A stretch of DNA of 64,000 nt from Nymphaea colorata (GCF_008831285.2 NC_045141.1:21540242-21604241); one strand, 5' to 3'; numbered from the stretch's first letter, positions 26,251 to 39,690 are shown. The notes: generated by a model not told the origin, from the sequence alone. Translations and numbers: made by a program.

Positions 26251-27252
26251 CTCGCAGAGGTTTAAGCTTAAGGGGACCAATCAGATGATTCTCAGAAAAT
26301 GCAGCATCCTTTCGTATTTTGAAAATCGCCACCGTCTGTTGTTAATGATCATCATCGGTGTCGTTTTTTGTCTCATGCCGTTGCAAATCTATCCCAGCGT
26401 TGGACAGCGTCCTAGAATACATAAATAACCATTTGGAAGCCTGACGCTCATCACCTAAAATTTTAGAAATTAGACAAGCTACAAAATCTGACCTACTCAT
26501 GTGAATAAACTGATAGGAAAGCCCGGGGGGTTTGCATTTTTATGGTTAAAACTTAAAGGAAATGTTTAAGAACTTTTATTTTAAAATATACTTGTAATTA
26601 TCTTCAATTCGATCCTCACCTAATCCATTTAAGGGCCCAACTTAAATAATCTGTTATCCCTATTCAAAAGCACAATCTTTTAGGTTTCAACGTTTTATAA
26701 AATGACCAAGTTGGAGCCACAACAAGGTCTTAAGAGGATATATTTGAACTTCCGTATTTTTTTATGAAACCTTCAACTTTTTACTTGCCTTTGCTGAAAG
26801 TGTTTTCTGCTAAATTTAGGGAAAAGTTTGTTATATCTCCCAAGTGAACGGAGCTCAATAAAACTGCAATTTGTGTAGACCACATTCTGCAGCATAAACC
26901 TATTGAAGCCCTCAGTAAAGTTCGGGTCTATTATTTATATCCATTTAAGCAACAGTCAAGAGTTATCCGACATATTAACTTGAATCTTAATGACATTCAA
27001 CATGAAACTGAACATGCGCGCCCAGAACATGTGTTCCTTAAGAAGGCATATTTCTGGCTAGATCTATCAGCATTCAGCAGGCCCTGGAAAACATAAAATA
27101 AACTGCTCTTTATATGGGAGTATAATTGATTACTTATTGGGAAACATACGTTAAATTAAGTAGTTTCAATTTCAATATATGCTATCCGTTGTGAAAAACC
27201 AATATCTCGGTTTGTAAATTTATAAATTGTAATCCCCCCCATCATGGTCCAG

Positions 27253-27272
27253 ATAAATAAATAAATAAATAA

Positions 27273-27327
<55 letters not shown>
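27253..27327. repeat. (AAAT)n-(AT)n microsatellite
   Basis: About six AAAT units run directly into about 25 AT units. This is one of the longest simple repeats in the window, and the short Tyr/Ile-repeat frame over it is an artefact. Confidence 0.96.
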
Positions 27328-27330
<3 letters not shown>

Positions 27331-28087
27331 CTAAAAATTTTCATGGATACCAAGTTAACCATTATAAACTGATAATAGCGGATCTCTACTTAAATCATAT
27401 AGATGAGAACCATGTAGCCATATTTCCAGCTAGAGTCTGAACAAAATGAAAAAGCTACAAAAATTCATGCTTTCCTTCCACTAGGAGGCCAGTTTCGAAC
27501 AGGGGAAAGCTAATTCAATTGAATATCTATCAGCTAAGCTCCATAGATGCGACTGCCCATAGGTCAGCAACCGAGCAACCTATCGATCCTGAGAATGATT
27601 TTGCCGAACACCACATTTTGGTTGCAGTAAAGATGGAAGCATAAGCAGCAACAGATATAGTGACCAAGGAAAAACATAAAAGTGAATCGACACTATTTAT
27701 CTTCTTGAGAAAAAACTTGGGTAAAGTACAACATAATAATTACTGGGTAAGGGTTTACCTGGCGCCAGCATATATCTACTGCTCTTTACAGGAGAACAGA
27801 AAAAAGGAAAAGAAAAAGGGAAATGGTTTCCCAACCTTGCACATCCACATTGCCGTTGGTTCAGTCACTCATTTACTTAATTCTTTATATTTACACAAAA
27901 AACCAGAGGGACTAACCTGCGCACCACCTAAAATGGGGTCGTCTACTAGCCGAGACTCTTGTTAGTGGACTCATGAAACGTTTGTGAGGGCACTGGCCAA
28001 ACCTTGACAGCCACTGTTCTCTCACCAAGCTTATCCTCAAGAAAATGTTTAATTGACTGATGAGCTCGATAGTGTAAGGGAAAAAAT

Positions 28088-31000
28088 TCACACCATCTCG
28101 GTTGACAGATCATTATTATCGTTGCTGTTGTGCATTCTTTTCTGGACAGCTTTAACTGCTGCTACCCTAGCAGCATTAGCTGCCCGGTTAGCTGCTGTGA
28201 CAGCCTTGTTCACCCTTTCGTCTACCCTAGGCACCTCATATGCCTTCTCTGCTGCTCGTCGCGCTTCCTGATAAAAAATAAAAAAAAAAACTCGAAATTC
28301 AGTTTTTAGGATTACAATATGAAGTATCCACATGGTTCTGTATTTTGCATAAATTGCTTAATATTCAAACAATAAGGATCACTTCTTCACCTGCACTGCA
28401 TTCAAAACTTTTGAATGGTTAACAGCAACAGGAGATCCTGGATGTCCGTTCTGTGTACTGGGTGTTTCAAGGCTGCCATTCTGCCAATGCCCTGACCGTG
28501 CCTCTCCATTCCTGAATGTGTACATTCCCAGACCCTGCTTCCTGCCCTCATGCCACGCTCCCTCATACCTGTGACCGTTGGCAAAACGATAAACACCAAA
28601 ACCATGCATCTTATCTGCAAAATATTCTCCTGCATATGTGTCCCCATTCCTGAAAGAAGAGAGGTGAATTTTCAGTTACTCGCACATCAAACACATGCAA
28701 ACAACGTGAGGACAAAAAGCAGAATGAAAGAAAATCAGATCATGTATGCCATATAACAAAAGATTGCTACGAGAAGTGAAAGAATAGCACAACCCGTATC
28801 AACTGGACAATATAGGAAAGCAGTAAGAAGAATAGCAGACACAAGACTAAAGAGAAGGAAATAAAGAAATGCTGCAAGGAGAGGTTCATATGCTGGCATA
28901 TTCTAAAGACTCTTCTTAGCCCATTTTTGATTGCCTGGTAACTTTCACTAACATAAAGGTCACCCTCACTGTACACAAGGCAATCAAACGCACAGTAAGT
29001 CCAAGACCTGACTTTACCAGTGTACAATGCCTAAGATGAAATATAGTGGAAAAAGTTCGAGAGCTCCAACTATCCTCACCCAATTTTTGCATCAAAGTAC
29101 ATCCTTGTGAATGCACCCCCAGATAGCAGAGTTTGAAGACTCTGAACAATCAAACATGGCCTCAGAGATGCACCATTCAGGAGTCGCAACCATTTACAGA
29201 CTAACTGAATTTTAACTCAGCTACCAGAGTTGCGGAAGGTTCAGGTTTAGAAAATATTGAAAGCAATATATCAAGAAAAAAGGACAGTGACAAGAACTTG
29301 GAAACAGGTGGAATTTAAGATGACAGTGCTCCTTGACAAGGAGGAAGGAATCCACGGACCATTACTGTTTACCCTTTCATGCTACGAAGTTTGAAACATC
29401 ATCATCATCTGCTATGTCTCTCTAGCAAATTTGTTCAGAGGTTCATTTTGCTCATCTTAAGTAGACATTGTGTAACCCTGTTTACACGATCAGTTCATAT
29501 AGATTGTAGGTCATCCAGACCGACATCAATGAATTCCAACAATAACCTTATCCATTTTATGTTTCCTAATAAGATAGACAGCAAAAAAATATTGTCATCT
29601 CCAATCAGTTTATGTCTGGAATTACACAAACTAAGTTTCCAAGTCTCTTCCGTACATGATTTCCCAAGTACTGGATCATCATCATAGCAATGGCCCAGCT
29701 TTCTCATTTCTGTTATTTCAATTAAACTCAAAAGAAACAACAAAAACATTAACTAGATTAAGTAAATAGGAGAAAAAGAATGTAATGTATGTGGTGGCTA
29801 GTTGATATACAAAAGCTAACTAATTATAAAAGATGGACAACCTCCACACAGCTGTTTCCCAATCCATTACTATTATCAATATCAAATCCGTCCATGAAAA
29901 AAAGAATAATAAAAAAGAAGAAATACTTTGCTGAGCACCTGTTCCTTACCATCTTCTACATTTAATGATAACATTATATGCTTAAACTTTAATGGAATTA
30001 AAGATACCAATCTTCAAAAAGACAAACGGGTCAAGATTCCCCCACTTCCATCTCCAACTGGCTTGAAAGATAGCAACTGTTTCTACTAGATCTACAAAAG
30101 GTAGAAATAGTGAACCTTGGGAGAATTCCATGAGGAGGTTAACTGCTAAACAAAAGAACAATTCTCAAAAGTTGAAATCCCAATTCCACGTCAATTTTTT
30201 TTTTTAAAGTTTGGTCATCGGTATACACAGGCACACACACACACACACATACATGTGGTCAATTTTACTACTTTATATATATTTGTATTCTTGAATGGCT
30301 CTCTGTGATGCTCCCCCTAACTTCCTGCTCCCAAATCACCTAAAAATCTTGAAACAACCATTTTTCTGTGGAGAATTTCTTACTGCTTCTAACTTTTGAC
30401 TTTCAAATTGGGCAATAATAGTATGAATGCAATCTAGACAAGATGAATGAATGGGTAAGCACACCTACGCAACTTCAATCATATGATTATATCTTTTCCA
30501 CTAAAAGACAGTTGTGCAATAAGCTGTAAATTTTAAGAGACTTTATTTTGGAAATAGGATATCAAATGTGCATTGGAACTAGAATAGGAAATAGGCAGAA
30601 GCGGTTCAAGAAGATAAACAGCAATTGTAAATGGGTGCCTGACAAATGATGTGCCATTCCAGAACTTCAAGTAATCATGTAAAGCCTGATCCCAATCTGC
30701 ATATTCATGTGCATTTATATTATTTTCCACGAATGATCATTAGGCTCATATGGTTATTCAACACGTAATGTGCTGAATACCAAAAGCGGCCCGGGTTATA
30801 TCAATGGATGCTCTATGTAAAGGCAAAACAAAGATAATTCACTAAGCAGTCCATAACAGATTTCCCACTGTTTGACAGTGATCAACATAGGCTATATCAC
30901 AATTAGGACCATCCATTCCATGAAATCCACTCTCTACAGATTTCCAGGCTATATGCAACTATAACCTAGCAGACACATTCCATATTCTTTTGCATCAATC

Positions 31001-33339
31001 TTTGGACAATAAGCCTCAAGAGAATATATTACGGTGAAAAAGTGAACTAGTGAGAAAAGGTTGCTACTCAAGCTAAACGTTGCAATTGGTTACACTTTCT
31101 TAGATGCTGCAGGGCTAATCTATGCAAACTCCTCCTTATTCATGATGAACAGCACTGGCAAGAGACCAACTGACAACGTAAATTCATTAGTATCAAATAT
31201 GCTATCTGCATGATATATACCACCTAATGTCAAGAAGATTTAGAGGGCTAATTCCCTTCATGGCACATGCTGAAAAAGTTATGTGCCATTGGAGTATTCT
31301 CTCACAAAGACATAAGGCATGGTACCAAAAGAACAATCATCTTATTCTACTAAGAACGACTAATGCATATAGATTGTTCTTCGCAATTTTCACACAGAAC
31401 TAAGATAGTTCCTACAAAATAGACCTAAGAGATAACATGAAATGAAAACCAATCAACACCAAGGAGCTACGTTGAGATGAACTGGTGAATAAAAATTCTG
31501 AATGTTTCTCATATCCAAAACATGATGTCAGCATGCTACAAGGAACGAAAAAGATAAAGCACGTTATTCATCCAAAACAAGAATCATTTCAAATGCAGTG
31601 AAATCAATAAAACTGAAGGTCATTACACAACGATAAGGCAGACTTATCTATCACCATAAAATTCCTACTGAAATGCGCATAAAGGAAAACAAGAGTGCAG
31701 AAAGATGCTAAAACAAAAAAATAGCTTGTACACAACGGACACAACATAATGCAGAAGACAGCCAAAAGATAGACCGTATTGCCAACTAAAGGGCATCAAG
31801 ATAATCGGCAATCATATGATATGCACAATAAATAAAAACTGAGTTTCGGAACCTTATCCACTGAAAGATTTTATAAACGGGAGACTTAGTTAACATCCTA
31901 CAGTGTGTAAGCAAATAACTTCTCACTTAAACAGGATCATCTTTAGCATGATCACATTTAGCATCATGTCAGAATCAAGAACGCCCGTCGTCGACACATT
32001 TATGATACAGATATACTCTTGGAACCCAAGAATGTAAAGGATTGATCCAAGATACCAAATAATTGAAGAAGATCCTTAAAGAAATAAACACACAGTAGCA
32101 ATAAGATAATTCTAACACTCAATCAAAGATTTCGAGAAAAGAAAAAAAGAGAAAGGAAAAGGAAAGAAATATTGAGGATTGTTTATTGGCACTTGGTGAA
32201 ATGGGGAAGTTTCAACCAGACAGCAAAAAGAATCGCTTGCTTTACCTGAAATGGTAATGGCCGAGGCCATGCTTGACCCCCCACTTGAACTCGCCGACGT
32301 ATCTGCTGCCGTCCTCGCAGGTGTGGACGCCGCACCCATGGCTCTGCCCGTTAGACCATTCACCGGCATAGACATCGCCTGTGTAGAACTTATAAATTCC
32401 ATATCCATGCCTCAGCCCTTGCCTGTACTGTCCCCTATAGCGGCTTCCCCTTGCCCACGTTTCCACTCCATATCCATCATACTTCCCGTCGACCCAATCA
32501 CCCTCGTAACGACCACTCATGCAGTAATAGTAGACTCCGCTCCCAGAGCACTTGCCCTGGTGGAATTCACCCTCATAGACGTCGCCATTGCTGTAGATAA
32601 TCACTCCTTCCTTCGCGTCGATGGCAGCCGCCTTCTCGGACTTGGGTTTGGAGCCGATAGTCCACTTAACGTGGTGCGCCTGAGGGGAGGATTTGGGTTT
32701 CAGGCGCTCGTATGAAGGAAGGAGGGAAGAGACGGGCTTGATGAGGCGGATGAGGGTCAGACGGGGAAAGGAGAAGCGGAAGGAGAGGAGAAGCGCAGCG
32801 GCAAAGGCGAAGGCGGAGAAGAAGTCGAACCAGAGGCCAAGTTCAGACGGGGAAGTCTTGATGAACCACCAGAAGGTGGGGATGGCGACAATGAGGGAAG
32901 GGGGAAGGAGCAATCGAGGCTTGAGGTGGTGGTGATAGTAATAGTGATGGGAGGATAGCCGCCTTAGGAGGCGCAAGAACGAGGCAGACGGGGCACAAAA
33001 AGGAGGAGAGCGGAGGGAAGGGTAGGCGATGGTGGTATTAGCCTTGGTGGAGGTGGGACTGTGATTGGAGGGGAAGCCACCGCCGCTGCCGCTGGTGGTA
33101 GGAAGGGAGGAAAGGGTGGGCGAACGGGAGAGGGAAGAAGGTGTGGTGATCATTGCCCTCTTGTGAGGCGTCGAGATTAGAGCATCATTCTGTTGTTGGT
33201 AGCGGGTCTGTTGTTGCTGCTGTTCTTGGTGGTAATACTGGTGCAGATGTTGGTGGCGGAGAGGCGGCACCCTGCTGAAATCGGAGGAGACACCTCTGCT
33301 TTCCGTTCCGATCTGCAATTCCGACTTCTTCTGATGCAT
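28088..33339 (-). CDS. MORN-repeat protein with N-terminal membrane region, 3 exons
   Basis: Exons on the minus strand: 33339-32246, 28649-28391, 28267-28088, joining to 510 aa. The N-terminal third is low-complexity, with a Gln-rich run and Ser/Pro/Thr stretches. A hydrophobic zone follows (LLLPPSLIVAIPTFWWF, then FFSAFAFAAALLLSF), which I read as one or two membrane segments. Residues about 245-434 hold seven to eight MORN repeats in a strict 23-residue period (consensus G-x-Y-x-G-x-w-x6-G-x-G), crossing the first splice junction in register. The tail is an Ala/Arg-rich helix. MORN repeats bind lipids or proteins; plant relatives (Arabidopsis MRF1-type, often mislabelled SET7/9-like) have been linked to flowering. 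There is no SET domain here, so methyltransferase activity is not expected. The start is the first ATG in frame; an upstream in-frame TTG at 33351 is not needed. Confidence 0.9.
28650..32245 (-). other. MORN gene intron 1 (3.6 kb)
   Basis: It splits an AG|G Arg codon between HYHF and NGDTYAGEY, keeping the repeat register. AT-rich throughout, with a short (CA)n run near 30230-30248. Short frames on either strand do not resemble known proteins and I regard them as chance. Confidence 0.7.
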
Positions 33340-34000
33340 TCCAGACCCCAAATCTCACATTGCTCTCTCTCTCTCTCGTTCCTGTATGCACTAATTCGCT
33401 TCTTCTGATTTACCCAACAGAGTAAAGGTCCCTGTTTCTCAAACTTCTTTCCTCTCTCACTTGCTCTTGGGCCAACTTCCTCTATCAGAATTCTTGTACC
33501 TGCATTTCTTTTCTCTCCCTCTCCCTACCACCACTATTTAGAATCTCTCTCTCATCATCCCAGTCTCTTTCTCTCTCTCTCCTTTCTCCACTTTCTCACT
33601 CCTCCTCGCCCCACTTGTTTTGGACGACCCCACGCTTCTGAACCCTCCCTCTTGCTTTTCTTGGTTCACTGTTTTCTCCTCTCTCTCTCTATCTCTGTGG
33701 TATTGTTGTACCAGAGGAGACCCATTCAAAGGGCACACCCCTTCCCCTCCCCACCCTTCTTTGCTTCGCCTCCTCTTGCTCACCACCCCGTGGCAGCGTC
33801 CTTTACTGCCACGTCATTCTCTTAAATAAAATGAATTAGGCTCCAAAACAATTCAACCAGCAGTGGCAGTTTTCTCTGCAAAAATTTCCCTTGGAAATTA
33901 TTACTGTGAACAGTGAACCAAGAAAAGTGATCAAAACCCAACTCTTTTGGTGAATCATTAGAAGAAGCTCTCTCTCCCTCTCAAACTCCTTCCAAAGAGA
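33340..34000 (-). promoter_or_regulatory. GA-repeat leader / promoter region of the MORN gene
   Basis: On the plus strand this reads as CT runs near 33362-33377, 33543-33578 and 33678-33692, that is, GA repeats on the coding strand of the MORN gene. The position suits a plant promoter or 5' UTR. No clear TATA box was found, and a 5' UTR intron cannot be excluded. Confidence 0.4.
33355..33360 (-). promoter_or_regulatory. AUG-stop minimal upstream ORF (ATG TGA) before the MORN gene start
   Basis: Reading the minus strand, ATG at 33360-33358 is followed at once by TGA at 33357-33355, 15 bases before the main ATG at 33339. A start codon joined directly to a stop is known in plants to stall or reset ribosomes, as in AUGUAA elements of boron-responsive leaders. 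Its role here depends on whether the transcript includes it. Confidence 0.4.
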
Positions 34001-34163
34001 TCAGAGCTTGACGGCGCTTCTTTCTTACCTGTGGAAAGTTCATTCCTGCAAGAATCAGAGCTTGCTGTTCGCCTAACTGAATTTTGTTGTTTAGTCTTGA
34101 AGTGTTTCTTGTTCCTTTCATTCTTTTATTCCCACTCCATCGACGGATTTTCTGCTGCTTTTC

Positions 34164-34260
34164 ATTTGATGCCGCATGTCATCAGGTGATTGAGCGATTC
34201 CACTGCATTCTGTGTTTTGTCATTTGATGCCGCATGTAATCAGGTGATTTGAGCAATTTC
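34164..34260. repeat. Imperfect direct repeat, about 55-bp spacing
   Basis: CATTTGATGCCGCATGT followed by [C/A]ATCAGGTGATT and GAGC[G/A]ATT occurs twice, starting near 34166 and 34219. The position upstream of the MORN gene is noted, but a regulatory role is not shown. Confidence 0.85.
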
Positions 34261-37200
34261 ACCGTTAACAAACTTAGTAGCAATTAAACACCTAGATGTG
34301 ATAGCAACAAAGTCGAACGGCTTTTAAGGTCAGATTTTACGTATTGATTGATGTGGGCAACTGACCACACTAGTCCTCAAGGTTTTTTATTTTTAGATTG
34401 ATATTTTAAATATTTGCTATCTTATGTATATAAATGTCCCTCCTTATATGAAAACCTATGAAAAGTGTTTCTTTTAGAAAAAAATTTCTGGCACCTACTT
34501 AAAAAAAGATGAGAAACAGCTGACCCATCAAATAGATGAAGGAGACTTGATCTTTTAAAATTTCCTTTTTCCTTAAATTTTTATTATTCTTAATATGAAG
34601 ATAGAAAAAGTGAGGCCTGTTTTTGTTTCATTTTTCCTGGAACAATCTCTGACTTTATAATATTAGTTAATTGTGTAACAAATCTATAGAGTTTCTATAG
34701 AAAACAGAGGATTGGCCTGTGGTTTTCAGCTCTAGTGGTTTCTTTGAAAGGCGATGGTATTCAAAATACCCGAACTCTAGGACCAGGAAACTTTTTAAAG
34801 CTTCCTTCGCACATAAAAAGTCATGTTCAACATAGCAATCTTCCATCAATTTTGTCTAAGAATTTGAGCTTTCACATTATATGTTTAATAACATTTTTGA
34901 ATGAATCATATATATATATATATAATTTATATTTTGGTAGTTGGATAGAAGGGAATTGGTAAGAACCTTGTTTTTGACCAGAGAAATAAGGGGACCGTTG
35001 TCATTAATGATGTCAACCATGCTTTGAAAACTTCAATTTCATTTGAATTCAGGAGCAAAGAAAATTTGCCAAAATAAAAGAAATTTAATGCACAACTGAG
35101 CAGTTCTAATAATCCTGGATTGCAATTGAGGCCGAGGATTAGAGGCCGTAATCATATTTCTGAGGAAAGAAAAAGAGAACCAAATCATGATGTTTATTGT
35201 CCGTCAACACTTAAAAAGTAATGCTTTGGGGAAAGGAAAATACAGTAATATATGTAACTTTATACGTCTAGTTGCCTGATCTGTCTTCTGTATTTATAAT
35301 ATTTGCTTACTTTTTCCCAAAAAAAAAAAAAAAAAGGTTGAATGGCAGCTTGATTCAGTTATGTTTTAAAAATTGCTTGAATGGTAGCTCGATGCAGTTA
35401 TGTTCCTATACTTAATATTCATGTTTAGCTATTCTAAATAACTTTTTTTAAATAGTAATTTATGAAGCAGATTGTTTGTTATGCTTTTCGGCGAAGGGCA
35501 CTGATCAATAATCAGTGTTTATATAATATATAAAACCATATTACTGTTTTTTGAATGTTCCCCCATTATAAAATTTCTCAACTTTAAAAAATAGAATGGA
35601 TCATGGACGTTCCTTTGCGTTTGTTTCTATACAGTCTTTTTTTTCTTTTTTTTTGTTTATAATGTTCATTTGTATATATATATTTACTTGTAAGAGAGTA
35701 CCATTTTACCATGAGAATCCTTTATCCTTGTAAGTAAAGTCCAGTCAATTTTCTAGTTTACTATTTCTTGTGATGTATTACCTTTTTAAGTCAATAAAAC
35801 AACTCATTGCAAGTTCTTTATTCTCGTTGTGTACTTTGCTCTTTACGCACTCTTCTTGAAACACAACTCTTCTAAAAGATGGTCTCGAGTACAAAACTTT
35901 AAAGTGTGTTTGATAAGAAAAATATTGTGTTCTTTAAACATGCCATGTCATTGTTATACATAGATTATAGTGTGATTATATCTACCGTTTGATTATTAGT
36001 GTGACTATTAACTTTAAGAAACAGCATCAATAATATTCTTCAAACATGTACTTTAGAGATATGCAATCAAGCTTCAAAGAAAACAACTTTTATATATATA
36101 TATATATATATGATAGGTTTCTCACTTCCTACTTAGGTCTCGAAGTAATTCTAAATTTGAAAGCATAAATAAAAGCTTCTTTTAAATATCTCCCCTTGTA
36201 TGCAGAGCATTATAAGAAAAAATCTACCCATCTAAAATTAGCTCAATAAAACGCAAGAAAATGATACAAATGCCTAAAATCTGGAAATCATAAGAATAAT
36301 TTGAAAAACACGTTTTTGTAACAAATAATGCAAGTCGATGACCAAAGTGGGGAAGACATGCGTCCGATTGACCAAGCGGCTAAGAACAGCTTGGCCGAAA
36401 TAAATTAAATTATTATTTCCCTTAATGTGTGCAGGTGTTTCGTGCTCCTCAAGAACACATATATATTAATAAGGAATTAAAAAAAAATCAAGTAATCCGA
36501 TTGTACTTTCAAAAAATCGACATACCTTTTAAAGAAGCTTCAATAAATTTCTTTAATCGAGACTCCTTACCTCTTTCTTTCAAGGGATATTTCAGTTTCT
36601 CAAAAATACAATTTTTTTTTTTTTAAATTTAATCTCTAGTGTGTGATATTGACTGGGCAAATGATTACCATTAAATTTGAATAGCTAACTACAAGTTTTT
36701 CTACTGCCATATATACAAAAAAGAATAATAATCAAGGGCAAGGGCAAAGGGAAAGGGGGCCGGCTGGTAGGAGCTTTCTCTTTCTCTCATATTTTAAAAC
36801 TTTAAAAATTTATAAATCTAAAAAACTTTACATATAAAAAATTTTAATTTTTTTATTTCAACTCCTGTTAAAATTTTGAAACTATATAGTTTAGTCTCAA
36901 CAACAAAAAAAAATTCATGACTCGCCCCTGATAATAATCACAATGATATTCTAAAATATTTAGACCTGTGGCCATCCCCTGCACTTTCAATAAAACAAAT
37001 CAAAAGAAAAGATTCTGCTGTTTCCAATGCCGTGGCGATACTCGAGCAACCAAAATGCATTGTTGATAAAAAAGAAGGAAGGAAGTGCAAATAACTCAAT
37101 TATTGACCTTGGCTTTATCCGTCCCTGTCTCTCATTCTAGCCCTCGTCCTTTTGTCCATACCAACGCCTCCTCCTGTCCACTGGGACCCCTTTACACTTC

Positions 37201-38616
37201 CCCTCCCCCAAATCTGTCCCAGCGAGGCGAGGACACCATTTTTTTTTTTTTTGCAAACGGAGAACATAATTTTTTATTTTTGTCGTTTAATAATTATTGA
37301 AAACATTAACTTATGAATTTGGTGTTTATATATTACACGAAAAAATAAAGTTATAAAAAACATAGGCTGCATATACCAGAGTATGCACTTACGTATCGTG
37401 TCTTTCATCACTAAATTCGAGCAATACGTCAGGCCCCTATGGTATATATATAGTTCTAGAAGTAAAAAAAGGTGAAATTGAATTTTGGTTTTAAAAATTT
37501 AATTGGATTTCATTCTGGTATGGTCTGGAAAAAGCATAAGGTTGGTGGAATGACGAATCTTTTTTTCAGTAATACCTTGTCCCCACGACTTGTGATATGG
37601 GTTTTTTTGAGCTAATTAATTATTAATAATAAAATATTGAGAAGCCTCATTAATTTGTTCGTCACCAGGTAGTTCTCCAAGTTAGGTTCGGGCGGTTGTA
37701 ATTTTCTTTGGAATTTATAATAATTCTCGAAATCATGGTGTTTTGGTGATGCTATTGACGAACTTATTAAATTTGTATTTATTCATGTGCATATACTCGC
37801 TTACATACTTTTAAAATTTATACACGCCAACAATTTTAGACGATCAATATAATATTTGTGGGTCAATTAGAAGGTCCCAGACAGGATAAGCCTTCTAATT
37901 TCTATTGATTGGATTGGCTAGGAACATCCCATACGCAACCATGTGTTTGCGGCTAGCTATCTTTGGACATTTTTATTTTTGGACCCAATTAAATTCGCTC
38001 TGAAAAAAAAAAATCCTCATATGCGATTTTTTTTTTTAAAAAAAAGACATTTTTCTCTTTGTTCTTGAGGTCTAGATTGCTTTGAAAATTTGGTAGCAAG
38101 CGGGATACCCATCAACTAATCCTCGCACACTTACACCAATTACAGTCACCAATTACAGTGTAGCACTCACATGAATCGACCTAACAATAGACTGTTCACC
38201 GCTCGATCAGTCGGAACAGCTCTCAAAACTCGGAACAAGTAAAAGAATGCGATCTAGTGGAAAAAATATTATGTACAGCTAAGTCTAACGTAAAGTCACT
38301 CCCGGCCTTGATTAGAAAGTTTTCACCTCTTTCCAAGAAAATTGCAAAAGGTGGTCTAGCTTAGAATTATAGGCTAAAGGTAGACCTAAAATGGAGTTTT
38401 TCTTAATTTGCGTTCAGTGACACGCTGCCTTGGTGGTCGTGTGCGTGCAAACACGGATTCAGACAACACGTTCTCTCGTTTTCCTAATACTTTCTACAAT
38501 TTCTGCGCATGTTCATAATATTCTAATAAAAATGCCTTCCATTCCTTCATTGATTGAGTCGTTCTCAAGATTTCGTGTCAAATCGATCGAGTTTGTGCAT
38601 CACAGGTCCATGTTGA

Positions 38617-38744
38617 GGGGCAGAGCCAATAGGATGGGCCCTAACCCCAAAGATAAAATTTTACTTGCAAATGATAATTTGGCTTGTGTCAAAATTTAAA
38701 AACTTTAATTCACTCCTTTTAAAGAATTTCTGGCTCCTCTCCTG
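38617..38744 (+). repeat. Dispersed AT-rich repeat, GGGGCAGAGCC copy
   Basis: Starts GGGGCAGAGCCAATAGG, contains AAATGATAATTTGG and TCAAAATTTAAAAACTTT, and ends near TGGCTCCTCTCC. The inner words match the copy at 56768-56935 read in reverse, and partly the copy at 55674-55835. Confidence 0.7.
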
Positions 38745-39603
38745 TCCATGTTCAATTATCACTATCACATAGTCTATGGAGTTGTTGTCATATATAGGTA
38801 GAGATAAGATAAAGATCGAGGTCGTGTATGTGGCAAAAGACAATGAATTTCATTGTCATATATAAATGTATATATATTTTGGGTAGCTTGGCTATATGGT
38901 TCCATGGATACATGTGCTTTTACATATCACTTTCAGAGCCTCCCTTATGGTAAATGACAAATCATATCTTAGTCAGCATGCTATGATATGATTGTGACCT
39001 AGAAAGGATTGAAGGCGTTCATAGGGCGGCAGTTATCAAAAAAAATGTGGCGTTCTGATCCAAAAAAGCATCAATTTCTTAATTTGGTGAGAAAAAGACG
39101 GGACGCTGCCAACACCCAACGGCAGCACCCAAAAAGCATCAATTTCTTAACTCGGTTCATGTCTGCCAATTTAAACTAGGCGCTGCCCAAAAAGTTATTG
39201 GCTCAAAGGGAAGAGATGATCAATCAAGCCTGAGAGAAATTGGCAGAGGCAATTTCATTTGGGTATGGGGGAATTGTCAGGTTCTGGCAAAGAGCAAGAA
39301 GTGAAAAACAAATATAAAAGACAAAGGGAGAGAAAGAGTAGGATGTGAGAGAAAGATAATTGGAAAGTAAGTAGCATGCTAGTCTCAAGAGAGAGATTAT
39401 CTTGCAAGAGAGTGGTCTGAAAGGTGTTGTGTTGTTTTCCAACATCCAATCTCTCTCTCTCGCTATATATATATACTTGGTTGTAGACACCCTTGAGAGT
39501 ATTTCGGATTCAATGTTCTGGCCTGGAATGAAATACTACAGTTCTTTCTAAATGTCAAACACACATGCATTGTTTTAGGGTAATGAGAGTGACATGTTTA
39601 GAA

Positions 39604-39678
39604 ATAAGGGTAGACATCTGGTCGGGCTCATATCTGCAATTTGGTTCACGGGCCGCCATTTATTAGGTCTACCCTTAT
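39604..39678. repeat. Perfect 12-bp inverted repeat enclosing 51 bp
   Basis: ATAAGGGTAGAC at 39604-39615 is mirrored exactly by GTCTACCCTTAT at 39667-39678. The inside carries GGTCGGGCTC and CGGGCCGCC, words also found at the ends of the neighbouring hAT MITE. It may be a very short deletion derivative; no flanking duplication was found. Confidence 0.75.
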
Positions 39679-39690
39679 CCAATATCAAAT

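Larger units (their letters stand above)
25948..28087. other. Spacer between the metacaspase 5' end and the MORN gene 3' end
   Basis: Immediately upstream of the metacaspase start there are CT runs on the plus strand (25950-25967 and 26229-26250), which read as GA repeats in the leader or promoter of that gene. The frames over 25944-26332 in several registers come from this low-complexity DNA. A (AAAT)n(AT)n microsatellite lies at 27253-27327. The rest is AT-rich without a supported gene. Confidence 0.6.

Noticed and set aside
32251-32715. 154-codon plus-strand frame
   Set aside because: Antisense to the MORN repeats. The minus-strand reading is the clearly repetitive, conserved one.
33340-33351. 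MORN protein start at 33351
   Set aside because: The codon is TTG on the minus strand. The first true ATG in frame is at 33339.
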